DNA from: Anaerolineaceae bacterium
GTDB taxonomy: Bacteria > Chloroflexota > Anaerolineae > Anaerolineales > Anaerolineaceae
Assembly (NCBI GenBank): GCA_011620465.1
Contig: WOZC01000052.1
Location: 1 to 16,811 of the forward strand
Direction: 5' to 3'
Length of the DNA stretch: 16,811 bases
Positions 1 to 7,223 of this stretch are shown piece by piece. The notes below the pieces were generated by a model. That model saw nothing but the letters and a program-made list of their open reading frames with translations, had not been told where the DNA came from and made no database searches. The position numbers were made by a program, and so were the translations under genes. The first letter of the stretch is position 1; every line of letters starts with the position of its first letter.

Positions 1-48
1 CGCGAAGGAGGAGCGTTCGACCAACGGTATAGATATTGCAAACTAATG

Positions 49-54
49 TATAAT
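49..54 (+). promoter_or_regulatory. Probable -10 box for glmS leader
   Basis: A perfect TATAAT lies 21 nt before the predicted ribozyme cleavage site. It would start transcription near position 61 and leave about 15 nt upstream of the cleavage point, which fits the short 5' leader usual for glmS ribozymes. I see no good -35 hexamer at 16-18 bp, so the call rests on the -10 box and its position. Confidence 0.5.
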
Positions 55-69
55 AGAACCAACTTGGAA

Positions 70-215
70 AACTGAGCGCCTGACCTGCGTTAGCAGGTGA
101 CGAGGTGGGAGGTTTCTCCCCGCGAGGGGAGATTAACCATAGCAATATGGGAAAATCGATCGATCGGCGGATGCCTCCAGGGTTAAACCCTTTTTCCAGA
201 ACACTAAAGGAAAAT
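70..215 (+). ncRNA. glmS self-cleaving ribozyme (GlcN6P-responsive)
   Basis: This leader carries the conserved core of the glmS ribozyme in order: GCGCC at 76-80, a P2-like hairpin (ACCTGC-GTTA-GCAGGT, 83-98), GACGAGG at 99-105, GGGAGGTTT at 107-115, and CGGCGGATGCCTCC at 165-178, whose CCTCC pairs with GGAGG. A P4-like hairpin (GGGTT/AACCC, 180-190) and a P4.1-like stem (TTTTCC 192-197 with GGAAAA 209-214) follow, as in the Bacillus ribozyme. Two added hairpins sit inside the core: TCTCCCC-GCGA-GGGGAGA (115-132) and CCATA-GCAA-TATGG (137-150), both with GNRA loops. By the family rule, cleavage falls between A75 and G76. It should be triggered by glucosamine-6-phosphate, the GlmS product, and lead to mRNA decay. 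It lies directly upstream of glmS, the expected target. Confidence 0.95.
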
Positions 216-228
216 TTAAGGAGCACTT

Positions 229-2070
229 ATGTGTGGAATTGTCGCTTACATTGGCGGGCAGGATGCTACGCCTATTATTGTTGATGGATTAAAAAAGCTG
301 GAATATCGCGGATATGATTCTGCTGGGATCGCCATTCTTGATGATGGGAAGATTGAGATCAGAAGGGTCGCCGGAAAAGTTGATTTTTTGGAAAAGTTGA
401 TCGAGAAGAATCCGGTCCAGGGAACAACTGGCATTGGGCACACCCGCTGGGCTACGCATGGCGCTCCCAGTGAAATCAACGCGCACCCTCACCTGGGGAT
501 GGCGGGCAGAATCGTCATCGTCCATAATGGTATTGTTGAGAATTACCTTTCACTCAAAGAAGAATTGATTGCCGAAGGTGTAAATTTCAAATCCGAAACG
601 GATACCGAAACGATTGCCCATCTGATTGAGATCTTCTACAACGAAACAGGCGACCTTTCCAGCGCCGTTCAAAAAACCCTTAAAATGATCAAAGGTGCGC
701 ATGGACTTGTTGTCATGTCCACCGTTGAACCAGATAAATTGATCGCTGCCAGGTTAGGGAATGCCGGTGGCGTAGCTCTTGGTATTGGTGAAAATGAAAT
801 GTATATCGCCAGCGATATTCCCGCCATTGTAAGCCACACCCGCAAAATCGTTTTTCTGGAATCTGGTCAATTTGCCATCGTCACTCGAAATGGATATTCC
901 ATTCAGGACCTCGAAGGCAACTTGGTCAACCCTGAAATCCAGAATATTCCATGGGATCCCATCTCGGCAGAAAAGGGGAAATACCGTCATTTCATGCAGA
1001 AAGAGATCCATGAACAGGTGCGCTCTTTATCCGATACACTTAGCGGAAGAATCGATTACGAGGATTATCGGATCGTTTTACCGAGTTTGAATTTAAGTGA
1101 AGAAAATGCAAAGAAGATCAAGAAGATCATAATCACAGCGTGCGGCACAGCTGCCTATGCAGGTATGGTTGGCAAGTATTTGATTGAGCACATTTCCCGG
1201 ATCCCTGTTGAAGTGATGGTTGCCTCCGAGTTTCGCTATTGCGACCCGATTTTAGAGGACGGAACAGTTGTAATGGCGATTTCCCAATCCGGAGAAACTG
1301 CTGACACACTGGCAGCGATGGAAGAAGCCCGAAAAAAAGGATCGGTCTTATGGTCGATCGTAAATGCCATTGGATCCCAGGCGATGCGTATTGCTGATGG
1401 ATGCATCTCCATGCAGGTGGGACCTGAAATTGGCGTAGCTTCGACAAAAGCTTTCACAGCGCCGATACTCGACCTTTATATGATCGCAGTTTACCTCGCG
1501 GATCTTCGCGGCACGATTGACGAACAGAAGCGATTAGTGCTGGTAAAAGACTTATTGACCGTTCCATCCCTGGTTGAAAAAGCACTGGATAATGAAAAAG
1601 CAGTCAAGGCAATTGCAAACCGCTATAAAGATATCAAAGGAGCGCTGTATATCGGGCGGGGGGTTAACATGCCGATTGCCTATGAAGGCGCCTTAAAACT
1701 GAAGGAGATTTCTTACATCCATGCGGAAGGTTTCCCTGCTGGTGAAATGAAACATGGTCCGATTGCCCTGGTGGATAACGACCTGCCAGTGATTGTCATT
1801 GCCACCCAGGATCCCTGGTATGACAAGATGATCAGCCAGATCGAACAAGCGAAAGCGCGCAGTGGTAAGGTTTTGGCGGTGGCAACGGAAGGTGATGAGT
1901 TAATCCCTACCATTGCTGATGAAATCTTCTGGATCCCGAAGACCCCCTGGCTGTTGAATCCGGTTGTTTCGATTATCCCGCTGCAGTTGTTTGCCTATCA
2001 TATCGCAGCTATACATGGATTGGATGTAGACCAACCAAGGAATTTGGCAAAGTCAGTGACGGTGGAGTAA
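229..2070 (+). CDS. glmS: Glutamine--fructose-6-phosphate aminotransferase (isomerizing)
   Basis: GlmS makes glucosamine-6-phosphate from fructose-6-phosphate and glutamine. This is the first step toward UDP-GlcNAc for peptidoglycan and other amino sugars, and it takes place in the cytosol. The protein has 613 residues, close to the usual 609. The mature N-terminus starts with Cys2 of MCGIVAYIGG, the glutaminase nucleophile. HTRWATHG (71-78) and HNGIVENY (99-106) are glutaminase motifs. Two SIS sugar-isomerase domains follow, with ACGTA (304-308), SQSGETADT (352-360) and GPEIGVASTKAFT (398-410). The C-terminus DQPRNLAKSVTVE is the conserved tail. The ATG has an AAGGAG ribosome site at 218-223, 5 nt upstream. 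The glmS ribozyme in its leader makes product feedback on the mRNA very likely. Confidence 0.97.
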   Translation: MCGIVAYIGGQDATPIIVDGLKKLEYRGYDSAGIAILDDGKIEIRRVAGKVDFLEKLIEKNPVQGTTGIGHTRWATHGAPSEINAHPHLGMAGRIVIVHNGIVENYLSLKEELIAEGVNFKSETDTETIAHLIEIFYNETGDLSSAVQKTLKMIKGAHGLVVMSTVEPDKLIAARLGNAGGVALGIGENEMYIASDIPAIVSHTRKIVFLESGQFAIVTRNGYSIQDLEGNLVNPEIQNIPWDPISAEKGKYRHFMQKEIHEQVRSLSDTLSGRIDYEDYRIVLPSLNLSEENAKKIKKIIITACGTAAYAGMVGKYLIEHISRIPVEVMVASEFRYCDPILEDGTVVMAISQSGETADTLAAMEEARKKGSVLWSIVNAIGSQAMRIADGCISMQVGPEIGVASTKAFTAPILDLYMIAVYLADLRGTIDEQKRLVLVKDLLTVPSLVEKALDNEKAVKAIANRYKDIKGALYIGRGVNMPIAYEGALKLKEISYIHAEGFPAGEMKHGPIALVDNDLPVIVIATQDPWYDKMISQIEQAKARSGKVLAVATEGDELIPTIADEIFWIPKTPWLLNPVVSIIPLQLFAYHIAAIHGLDVDQPRNLAKSVTVE

Positions 2071-2172
2071 TTCCTTCGTATAGCCAAAAAGACGGTACTT
2101 ATAGGGTATTGCTTGAAAAAAGCCGGTTGTCACCTTAGAATACTCTTCAGAAAATCTAAGCAGGAGAATGAA

Positions 2173-3225
2173 TTGATAACAAAAGAGCAAGTATTAAACG
2201 CCCTAAGCCATGTCATGGATCCCGATTTGCACCGCGACCTGGTGAGTTTGAACATGATTAAAGACATCAATATTGACGATGAGGAAGTCAGTTTCTCCAT
2301 CGAATTAACCACCCCCAGTTGCCCTCTAAAAAACAAGATTGAAGCGGACGCTCGCAGAGCAATTCTGACTATGACCGAAGCAAAAGAAGTAAACATAAAC
2401 ATTACTTCGAAAGTTAGTCAATCGAAAACGCTGGATCTATCGGGTAATTGTTTCAAACACGTGATCGCAATTGGTTCGGGAAAGGGAGGTGTTGGTAAAA
2501 GCACTGTGTCCCTTAACATCGCACTGGCACTTGTCAAAGATGGCGCCAAAGTAGGTTTACTCGACGCGGATATTTATGGACCAAATATTCCCCGCATGCT
2601 TGGCTTGGACAGACTCCCCGATACTCCTGAAGGAAAAAAGATCAAACCCGCAGAAGCCTTTGGATTGAAGGTCGTTTCCATCGGTTTTCTTGTACAGGCT
2701 GGGCAACCGCTCATCTGGCGGGGTCCGATGCTTCATTCCGCCATCCAGCAATTCATTACCGACTTTGATTGGGGCGATCTTGACTACCTCGTAGTAGATC
2801 TGCCACCAGGCACGGGCGATGTGCAGTTATCCCTGGCTCAATCGCTGCCAATCAGCGGGGCTGTTATCGTGACTACACCGCAACAAGTTGCCGTGGATGA
2901 CGCCTTTCGGGCTGCCAATATGTTTGAAAAATTAGAAACGCCGCTCTTTGGCATTATTGAAAACATGTCCTTCCTTGAAATGCCCGATGGCAGCCACCAG
3001 TACATCTTTGGTGAAAAAGGTGGGGAACGCCTGGCGACACTTGTTGGCGCGCGCTTCCTGGGCAGCATTCCACTGGACCCTGGTATTGGGGTTGGCGGTG
3101 ATATCGGCAGCCCGGTCGTGTTGCAGGAACCGCTCAGTCCTGCCGCAGAAGCGCTGATCTCAATTGCCCGGAACATCGCTGCAGAAGCCAGCAAAGAGGC
3201 TTTCAAGAAGAATCAAGCGGGATGA
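2173..3225 (+). CDS. mrp: Mrp/ApbC-type Fe-S cluster carrier ATPase (CxxC absent)
   Basis: This is a P-loop NTPase of the Mrp/ApbC/Nbp35 family, whose members carry Fe-S clusters to apoproteins in the cytosol. I chose TTG 2173 as start because AGGAGA (2162-2167) lies 5 nt upstream and it gives the usual N-terminus; the upstream in-frame extension to 2113 does not look like the family. The product has 350 residues: a MIP18/DUF59 domain (about 1-80, with TTPSCPL at 46-52), then the deviant Walker A GSGKGGVGKST (101-111), DADIYGPN (131-138) and VVDLPPGTGD (207-216). After the conserved IIENMS (261-266), where most Mrp proteins have the CxxC that binds the bridging cluster, this one reads FLEMPDGSHQYIFG with no cysteine. 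It may therefore hold clusters differently or not at all. The 102-nt gap after glmS shows no clear terminator. Confidence 0.93.
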   Translation: MITKEQVLNALSHVMDPDLHRDLVSLNMIKDINIDDEEVSFSIELTTPSCPLKNKIEADARRAILTMTEAKEVNINITSKVSQSKTLDLSGNCFKHVIAIGSGKGGVGKSTVSLNIALALVKDGAKVGLLDADIYGPNIPRMLGLDRLPDTPEGKKIKPAEAFGLKVVSIGFLVQAGQPLIWRGPMLHSAIQQFITDFDWGDLDYLVVDLPPGTGDVQLSLAQSLPISGAVIVTTPQQVAVDDAFRAANMFEKLETPLFGIIENMSFLEMPDGSHQYIFGEKGGERLATLVGARFLGSIPLDPGIGVGGDIGSPVVLQEPLSPAAEALISIARNIAAEASKEAFKKNQAG

Positions 3226-3231
3226 TATAAT
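3226..3231 (+). promoter_or_regulatory. Extended -10 box 8 nt before ricT ATG
   Basis: TATAAT preceded by TGA forms a textbook extended -10 (TGnTATAAT). It begins right after the mrp stop codon and ends 8 nt before the ricT ATG, so transcription would start at or within 2 nt of the A of ATG. No Shine-Dalgarno sequence precedes that ATG. The arrangement suggests a leaderless ricT mRNA, alongside possible read-through from mrp. Confidence 0.45.
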
Positions 3232-3239
3232 TTTAGATT

Positions 3240-4403
3240 ATGCCTGAACAAAAACTCATTGGAGTGCAATTTAAACCTGTTGGCAAGTCTTTTCATTTTT
3301 TATTATCGGATGATATGGAAGTGCAGCCTGGCGAGTACGTTATTGTAAACACTGCTCGCGGAAAGCAGATCGGAAAAGTAACAAGCTTCGAAATCAACGC
3401 ATCAATCCACGAGCAGGATTTACTGAACGTGGAACGGAAAGCGACTCCGCAAGACTTGATCCTCAGGGATACGATCGAAGAAAAAGAAGCAGAAGCGGTC
3501 GAAAAGGCGCGCGAGTTTCTGAAAAAACCGGAATATGAGGGTGTTAAAGCACTGGACGCGGAATACTCTTTTGATTCAGCTCGCCTGACGCTTTTTCTGA
3601 CCTACGAAGACGTCCCAAATTTCAACATGCGCAACTTTATCCGTGAAGCCGCGCCGATGTACCCGGACACCCGCCTGGAAATCCGCCAGATAGGTCCCAG
3701 GGATGTGGCAAAGGAGGTGTCCGGTTTGGGTGCCTGCGGGATCGAAAAACGCTGTTGCTCACGCTTCCTGACTGAATTCAGTTCGATTTCAATTCGTATG
3801 GCAAAATCCCAAAACGTCTCTCTGACACCATCTGAGATTACTGGGATTTGCGGGCGGCTGCGCTGCTGCCTTGCATACGAACACGACACGTATGAGGAAG
3901 CACGTAAACTTCTTCCGAAGGTAAAAAAAACCATTCAAACACCGTTGGGCGAAGGCAAGGTCACCCAGGTTCTGCCGATGAGCGATTCCGTGATGGTCTA
4001 TCTCCCAGAAGTCGGATTGCGAGAAATCAAACGCTCTGAGTTGGAATCGGGTCAGATGGAAGAAAAAATACCAATTCCACGATCAACTGAGCCCGAAGAA
4101 TCCTCTTCGAGTGATGATGTGGAAATGGTACGTTTTGACAATATTAGTCACCCACCAACAAATGTTGACCGGCATTTCGGGACTAATAAAGGCAAGTCGC
4201 GAACGGCCAGAGAGTTCTCCCCACAGGGTAACCCGAAATATCAGTCCCCAGAAGTGAGTGAGTCAGACATGGCTGAGAAAGAAAAACCAGACAACCAAAA
4301 GAACAGCAGCGATCACCGATCAAATTCACAACGCAACCGACGAAGTTTTAGATCCAATAAAAGGGTGAAAGAAAATGACAACAAAAACAATCAATCCGGT
4401 TAA
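3240..4403 (+). CDS. ricT: RicT/YaaT-like PSP1-domain protein
   Basis: The protein has 387 residues and an N-terminal PSP1 domain (about 1-275). The family signature cysteines are present: C166, C172 and C173 in CGIEKRCC, then C204, C209 and C210 in CGRLRCC, with MAKSQNVSLTPSEITG between, as in Bacillus YaaT. In B. subtilis RicT joins RicA and RicF in a complex that carries [4Fe-4S] clusters and steers RNase Y-dependent mRNA maturation; that role here is inferred from family only. Residues about 275-387 form a low-complexity polar tail rich in S, N, Q, R and K, ending in an arginine-rich patch, probably disordered and possibly RNA-binding. It lies 14 nt after mrp, whose family handles Fe-S clusters. 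The ATG lacks a ribosome site and sits just after a -10 box. Confidence 0.9.
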   Translation: MPEQKLIGVQFKPVGKSFHFLLSDDMEVQPGEYVIVNTARGKQIGKVTSFEINASIHEQDLLNVERKATPQDLILRDTIEEKEAEAVEKAREFLKKPEYEGVKALDAEYSFDSARLTLFLTYEDVPNFNMRNFIREAAPMYPDTRLEIRQIGPRDVAKEVSGLGACGIEKRCCSRFLTEFSSISIRMAKSQNVSLTPSEITGICGRLRCCLAYEHDTYEEARKLLPKVKKTIQTPLGEGKVTQVLPMSDSVMVYLPEVGLREIKRSELESGQMEEKIPIPRSTEPEESSSSDDVEMVRFDNISHPPTNVDRHFGTNKGKSRTAREFSPQGNPKYQSPEVSESDMAEKEKPDNQKNSSDHRSNSQRNRRSFRSNKRVKENDNKNNQSG

Positions 4404-4425
4404 GTTTAGCAACTGGGAAGAGGCA

Positions 4426-5112
4426 ATGAATATCCTGGTCATCCTTGCTCATCCGGATGACCCGGAATTTTTTATGGGTGGAACCATTGCGATGTGGACC
4501 AAAATGGGACACAAGGTCAGCTACCTGCTGCTTACAAAAGGTGAAAGGGGTGTCAGCGAGCAATTTCCTGATGGTGAAATCCTGAAGAATGTTCGAAAAA
4601 TCGAGCAGCGTGACGCTGCTGATGTGTTGGGCGTGGGTGAGGTCAGCTTCCTCGATCATCCGGATGGTTTCCTGGAAAGCAACCTCGAGAACCGCCGACA
4701 ACTGGTGGCTGAAATTCGCAAACGTCAACCAGACATTGTCATCAGCAGCGATCCTCAGACATTCTTTCATACGCATTACATCAATCATCCTGATCATCGG
4801 ACAGCTGGTTTATTGACCATTGATGCGGTTTTCCCAGCCGCTGGCAACCTGGGTTTCTTCCCTGAGCAAATCGAGCAAGGACTAAAACCAACCCAAATTC
4901 GTGAATTATGGATGAGTCTGACTGTTGACCCTAATCTCACTCTGGATGTTTCGGATTACTGGCAAATACGCCTGGAAGCACTCAAAAAACACGTGTCACA
5001 AATCGGCGATCCGGACTTATTCGAACAAAAATGGAATCAACACCGCCAGGAAGCAACCGAGAGCGACAACCTATATTATGAACATTTCAGACGCGTGATC
5101 CTGAGAGTCTGA
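4426..5112 (+). CDS. PIG-L/LmbE family zinc deacetylase
   Basis: PIG-L enzymes remove N-acetyl groups from GlcNAc-type conjugates, as in mycothiol and bacillithiol synthesis, GPI anchors and antibiotics. The substrate here is unknown. From ATG 4426 the product has 228 residues and starts MNILVILAHPDD, the usual family N-terminus. AHPDDPE (8-14) supplies the zinc ligands H9 and D12 and the presumed general base D11; HPDHR (121-125) supplies the third ligand. GGGAAG at 4415-4420 precedes this start by 5 nt. An alternative ATG at 4375 (17 residues longer, overlapping the end of ricT) also has a weak AGGG upstream and cannot be excluded. The stop overlaps the next ATG by one base (TGATG), so the amidohydrolase downstream is co-translated and may act on a related acyl compound. 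Confidence 0.88.
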   Translation: MNILVILAHPDDPEFFMGGTIAMWTKMGHKVSYLLLTKGERGVSEQFPDGEILKNVRKIEQRDAADVLGVGEVSFLDHPDGFLESNLENRRQLVAEIRKRQPDIVISSDPQTFFHTHYINHPDHRTAGLLTIDAVFPAAGNLGFFPEQIEQGLKPTQIRELWMSLTVDPNLTLDVSDYWQIRLEALKKHVSQIGDPDLFEQKWNQHRQEATESDNLYYEHFRRVILRV

Positions 5113-6281
5113 TGAACCTGATCGAGTTGGCTGAAAGCCATTTTCCCCAAACACAGGCTGACAGGAGGCATCTTCACCGCTATCCTGAGCTGGCTTTTGA
5201 GGAATTCAAGACCGCGGAATACGTCACCACCAGGCTGCAAGACCTGGGGTTTTCAATTAAAGGGGGTATCGCGGGAACCGGGTTGGTTGCAAGCTTTGAC
5301 ACTGGCAGAGCCGGACCTGTTTTTCTCTTTCGTTTTGATATGGATGCTCTGCCAGTTCAGGAAGAGAATGAAGTCGATTATTGCTCACAAGAACCCGGCA
5401 TGATGCATGCCTGTGGTCATGATGGGCATGTCGCGATTGGGCTGACCATCGGCTGGATGATCCAGCAACTTGCGGATCAATTAACTGGTTCTTTTCACTT
5501 GCTGTTTCAGCCTGCTGAAGAAATCGGCTTGGGTGCCCTCAAAATGGTAAAGGAAGGCGTTCTCGATGATATCGACCCTGATTACCTCCTGGGAGTTCAC
5601 CTCTGGAATGAAAAGCCTTTTGGTTGGCTGGGAATAACCGCTGGACCGATGATGGCTGCTTCAGGTTCATTCGAAATCACGGTAGTTGGTGAAGGCGGTC
5701 ACGGCGGGCAGCCCCATGAGTCCATCGATCCGATTGTTGCATCTGCCCAGATCATTAATCAAATCCAGACGATCGTTTCACGCAATTTGGATCCTCTCGA
5801 TTCAGCGGTGATCAGCATCTGTACCGTTCATGGCGGGAATAGATCCAACATCATCCCTTCCAAAGTCGAACTCACTGGCACGATCCGGTATTTTACAGAA
5901 CATACCTATTCTATTATCGAGCGCAGATTAACTGAAATCTGTGAGAACACGGGTAAAGCGATAGGCTGCCGGGTAGAGCTGGTCATCGAACCCCTGGTCT
6001 CTGCGACGTGTAATGACCTTGAAGTATCTGGAAAGGTTAGAGACGCCTCCACCAAAATAAAAAGGAAGGTTCAGGTCGACTCAGTTTTCAAGACAATGGT
6101 CTCGGAAGATGTCGGTGTGTTTTTAGAGCGCGTTCCTGGTTGTTTTGTACTGGTTGGCGCTGGCAATCCGAGCGAGGAGAAGCATTTTCCACATCACCAT
6201 CCCCGCTTCAATTTTGACGAGCGAGGGATGCCCCTGGCAGCCGCTCTGTTATTACAAACCTGCCTGGAGCTGTCAGGGTAA
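5112..6281 (+). CDS. M20D-family metallo-amidohydrolase (N-acyl amino acid/hippurate hydrolase type)
   Basis: This 389-residue enzyme belongs to peptidase family M20, subfamily D, which includes hippurate hydrolase, N-acetyl-diaminopimelate deacetylase and plant IAA-amino acid hydrolases. The metal-site motifs are present: HRYPELAFEE (22-31), DMDALPV (76-82), HACGHDGH (99-106), FQPAEE (132-137), GVHLW (161-165) and a C-terminal HHHPRFNFDE. A dimerisation insert (about 180-290) starts around GGHGGQPHESIDP. There is no signal peptide, so it is cytosolic. The ATG overlaps the stop of the PIG-L gene by one base, so the two are translationally coupled. Two successive amide-hydrolysing enzymes suggest a small catabolic or recycling unit. 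Motifs alone cannot choose the substrate. Confidence 0.9.
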   Translation: MNLIELAESHFPQTQADRRHLHRYPELAFEEFKTAEYVTTRLQDLGFSIKGGIAGTGLVASFDTGRAGPVFLFRFDMDALPVQEENEVDYCSQEPGMMHACGHDGHVAIGLTIGWMIQQLADQLTGSFHLLFQPAEEIGLGALKMVKEGVLDDIDPDYLLGVHLWNEKPFGWLGITAGPMMAASGSFEITVVGEGGHGGQPHESIDPIVASAQIINQIQTIVSRNLDPLDSAVISICTVHGGNRSNIIPSKVELTGTIRYFTEHTYSIIERRLTEICENTGKAIGCRVELVIEPLVSATCNDLEVSGKVRDASTKIKRKVQVDSVFKTMVSEDVGVFLERVPGCFVLVGAGNPSEEKHFPHHHPRFNFDERGMPLAAALLLQTCLELSG

Positions 6282-6284
6282 AAT
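6279..6284 (+). promoter_or_regulatory. -10-like box 6 nt before tatC ATG
   Basis: TAAAAT overlaps the stop codon of the M20 gene and ends 6 nt before the tatC ATG. There is no Shine-Dalgarno match in the last 12 nt before the ATG. The spacing matches the scpA site (6 nt) and nearly the ricT site (8 nt). No convincing -35 is visible, so this may be chance AT-richness. Confidence 0.25.
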
Positions 6285-6290
6285 TACCTT

Positions 6291-7013
6291 ATGACTGATG
6301 AAGCTGAAAAATTCCCCCTTTCCTCCCACCTGGAGGAACTGAGACAGACCTTGCTCTGGGCTATTGTTGGCTTGGTTATCGGAGTGGTCGTGGCTGCACT
6401 TTTCGTCAATCCCGCGCTTGATTTCCTGACCCAGCCAATTGGCGGGTTGCAAAACTTGCACGCAATCGAAGTCACTGAGACAATGTCGACGTATATGCGA
6501 GTCGCCTTATTAGGTGGGTTGATCATCGCATTGCCGTGGATCGTTTACCAACTCCTGCGTTTTGTCGGCAAGGGATTAAAGCCAAAGGAGCGGAAAGCGA
6601 TCTATATGACCCTACCTTTTATGGTCATTCTCTTCTTGTCAGGTGTCGCTTTTGCTTTTTATGTCATGCTGCCGTCATCGCTCGGTTTTTTCCAAAGTGT
6701 CCTGGACGTCACTACCAGCATTCGGTTGAAATCCTATGTCAGTTTTACGACCAACCTCCTGTTTTGGATAGGAATTAGCTTTCAACTACCATTGGTATTC
6801 TTCGTCCTGACCAAGGTTGGGGTTGTTAATCCGAAATTATTGCTCAAAGGTTGGCGGGTGGCAATCGTGATTATTGCAATCATGGCGGCGGTCATTACAC
6901 CGACTGGCGACCCAATTAATATGTTAATTTTTATGTTGCCTCTTTTTGTATTATATTTGTTAAGCATTTTACTCTCCGCCATCGCCAACAAACCGGCAAA
7001 AGCGGAACAATAA
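6291..7013 (+). CDS. tatC: Sec-independent protein translocase TatC
   Basis: TatC is the multi-pass receptor of the twin-arginine pathway, binding RR signal peptides and exporting folded proteins across the inner membrane. The 240-residue protein has the cytosolic N-terminal PLSSHLEELR (9-18), the usual signal-peptide contact region. Six hydrophobic segments lie near 20-40, 70-92, 105-127, 152-174, 188-204 and 207-229. The first cytosolic loop reads GLKPKERK (95-102), with E100 at the place of the signal-peptide-binding glutamate known from E. coli. ITPTGDP (202-208) matches the conserved turn between TM5 and TM6. It begins 9 nt after the M20 gene and is followed by tatA 9 nt later. The order tatC-tatA-tatB differs from the enterobacterial tatABC. 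Confidence 0.96.
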   Translation: MTDEAEKFPLSSHLEELRQTLLWAIVGLVIGVVVAALFVNPALDFLTQPIGGLQNLHAIEVTETMSTYMRVALLGGLIIALPWIVYQLLRFVGKGLKPKERKAIYMTLPFMVILFLSGVAFAFYVMLPSSLGFFQSVLDVTTSIRLKSYVSFTTNLLFWIGISFQLPLVFFVLTKVGVVNPKLLLKGWRVAIVIIAIMAAVITPTGDPINMLIFMLPLFVLYLLSILLSAIANKPAKAEQ

Positions 7014-7022
7014 GGAGTTAGT

Positions 7023-7220
7023 ATGGGTACTATACAGTTACCAGAAATCTTACTGGTTGTTGTTATCCTTCTTCTGATTTTCGGAGTTGGAAGAATTTCG
7101 AAAATCGGTGGTGAACTTGGTTCAGGTATCAAAGCCTTCAAAGATGGTTTGAGTGGTAAAGACGAAACTGAAAAGCCACAAGAAGAAGCTAAGGACAGCA
7201 ACGAAAAACCGCAGGATTAA
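7023..7220 (+). CDS. tatA: Twin-arginine translocase pore subunit TatA
   Basis: This 65-residue protein has the TatA plan: a short N-terminal transmembrane helix (about 6-20), the FG hinge at 20-21, an amphipathic helix (about 22-43, RISKIGGELGSGIKAFKDG) and a charged tail. TatA multimers form the export passage once TatBC has bound a substrate. An AAGGAG ribosome site precedes the ATG by about 6 nt. It sits between tatC and the tatB-like gene, so all three components of a Tat translocase are made from one transcript. Confidence 0.95.
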   Translation: MGTIQLPEILLVVVILLLIFGVGRISKIGGELGSGIKAFKDGLSGKDETEKPQEEAKDSNEKPQD

Positions 7221-7223
7221 CGG

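Noticed and set aside
1..48. C-terminus of an upstream gene
   Set aside because: Two frames could end here (stops at 30-32 and 44-46) but with 9-14 codons in view nothing identifies either.
2113..2172. N-terminal extension of the Mrp frame to TTG 2113
   Set aside because: The added 20 residues do not resemble Mrp N-termini, while TTG 2173 has AGGAGA 5 nt upstream and gives the normal domain start.
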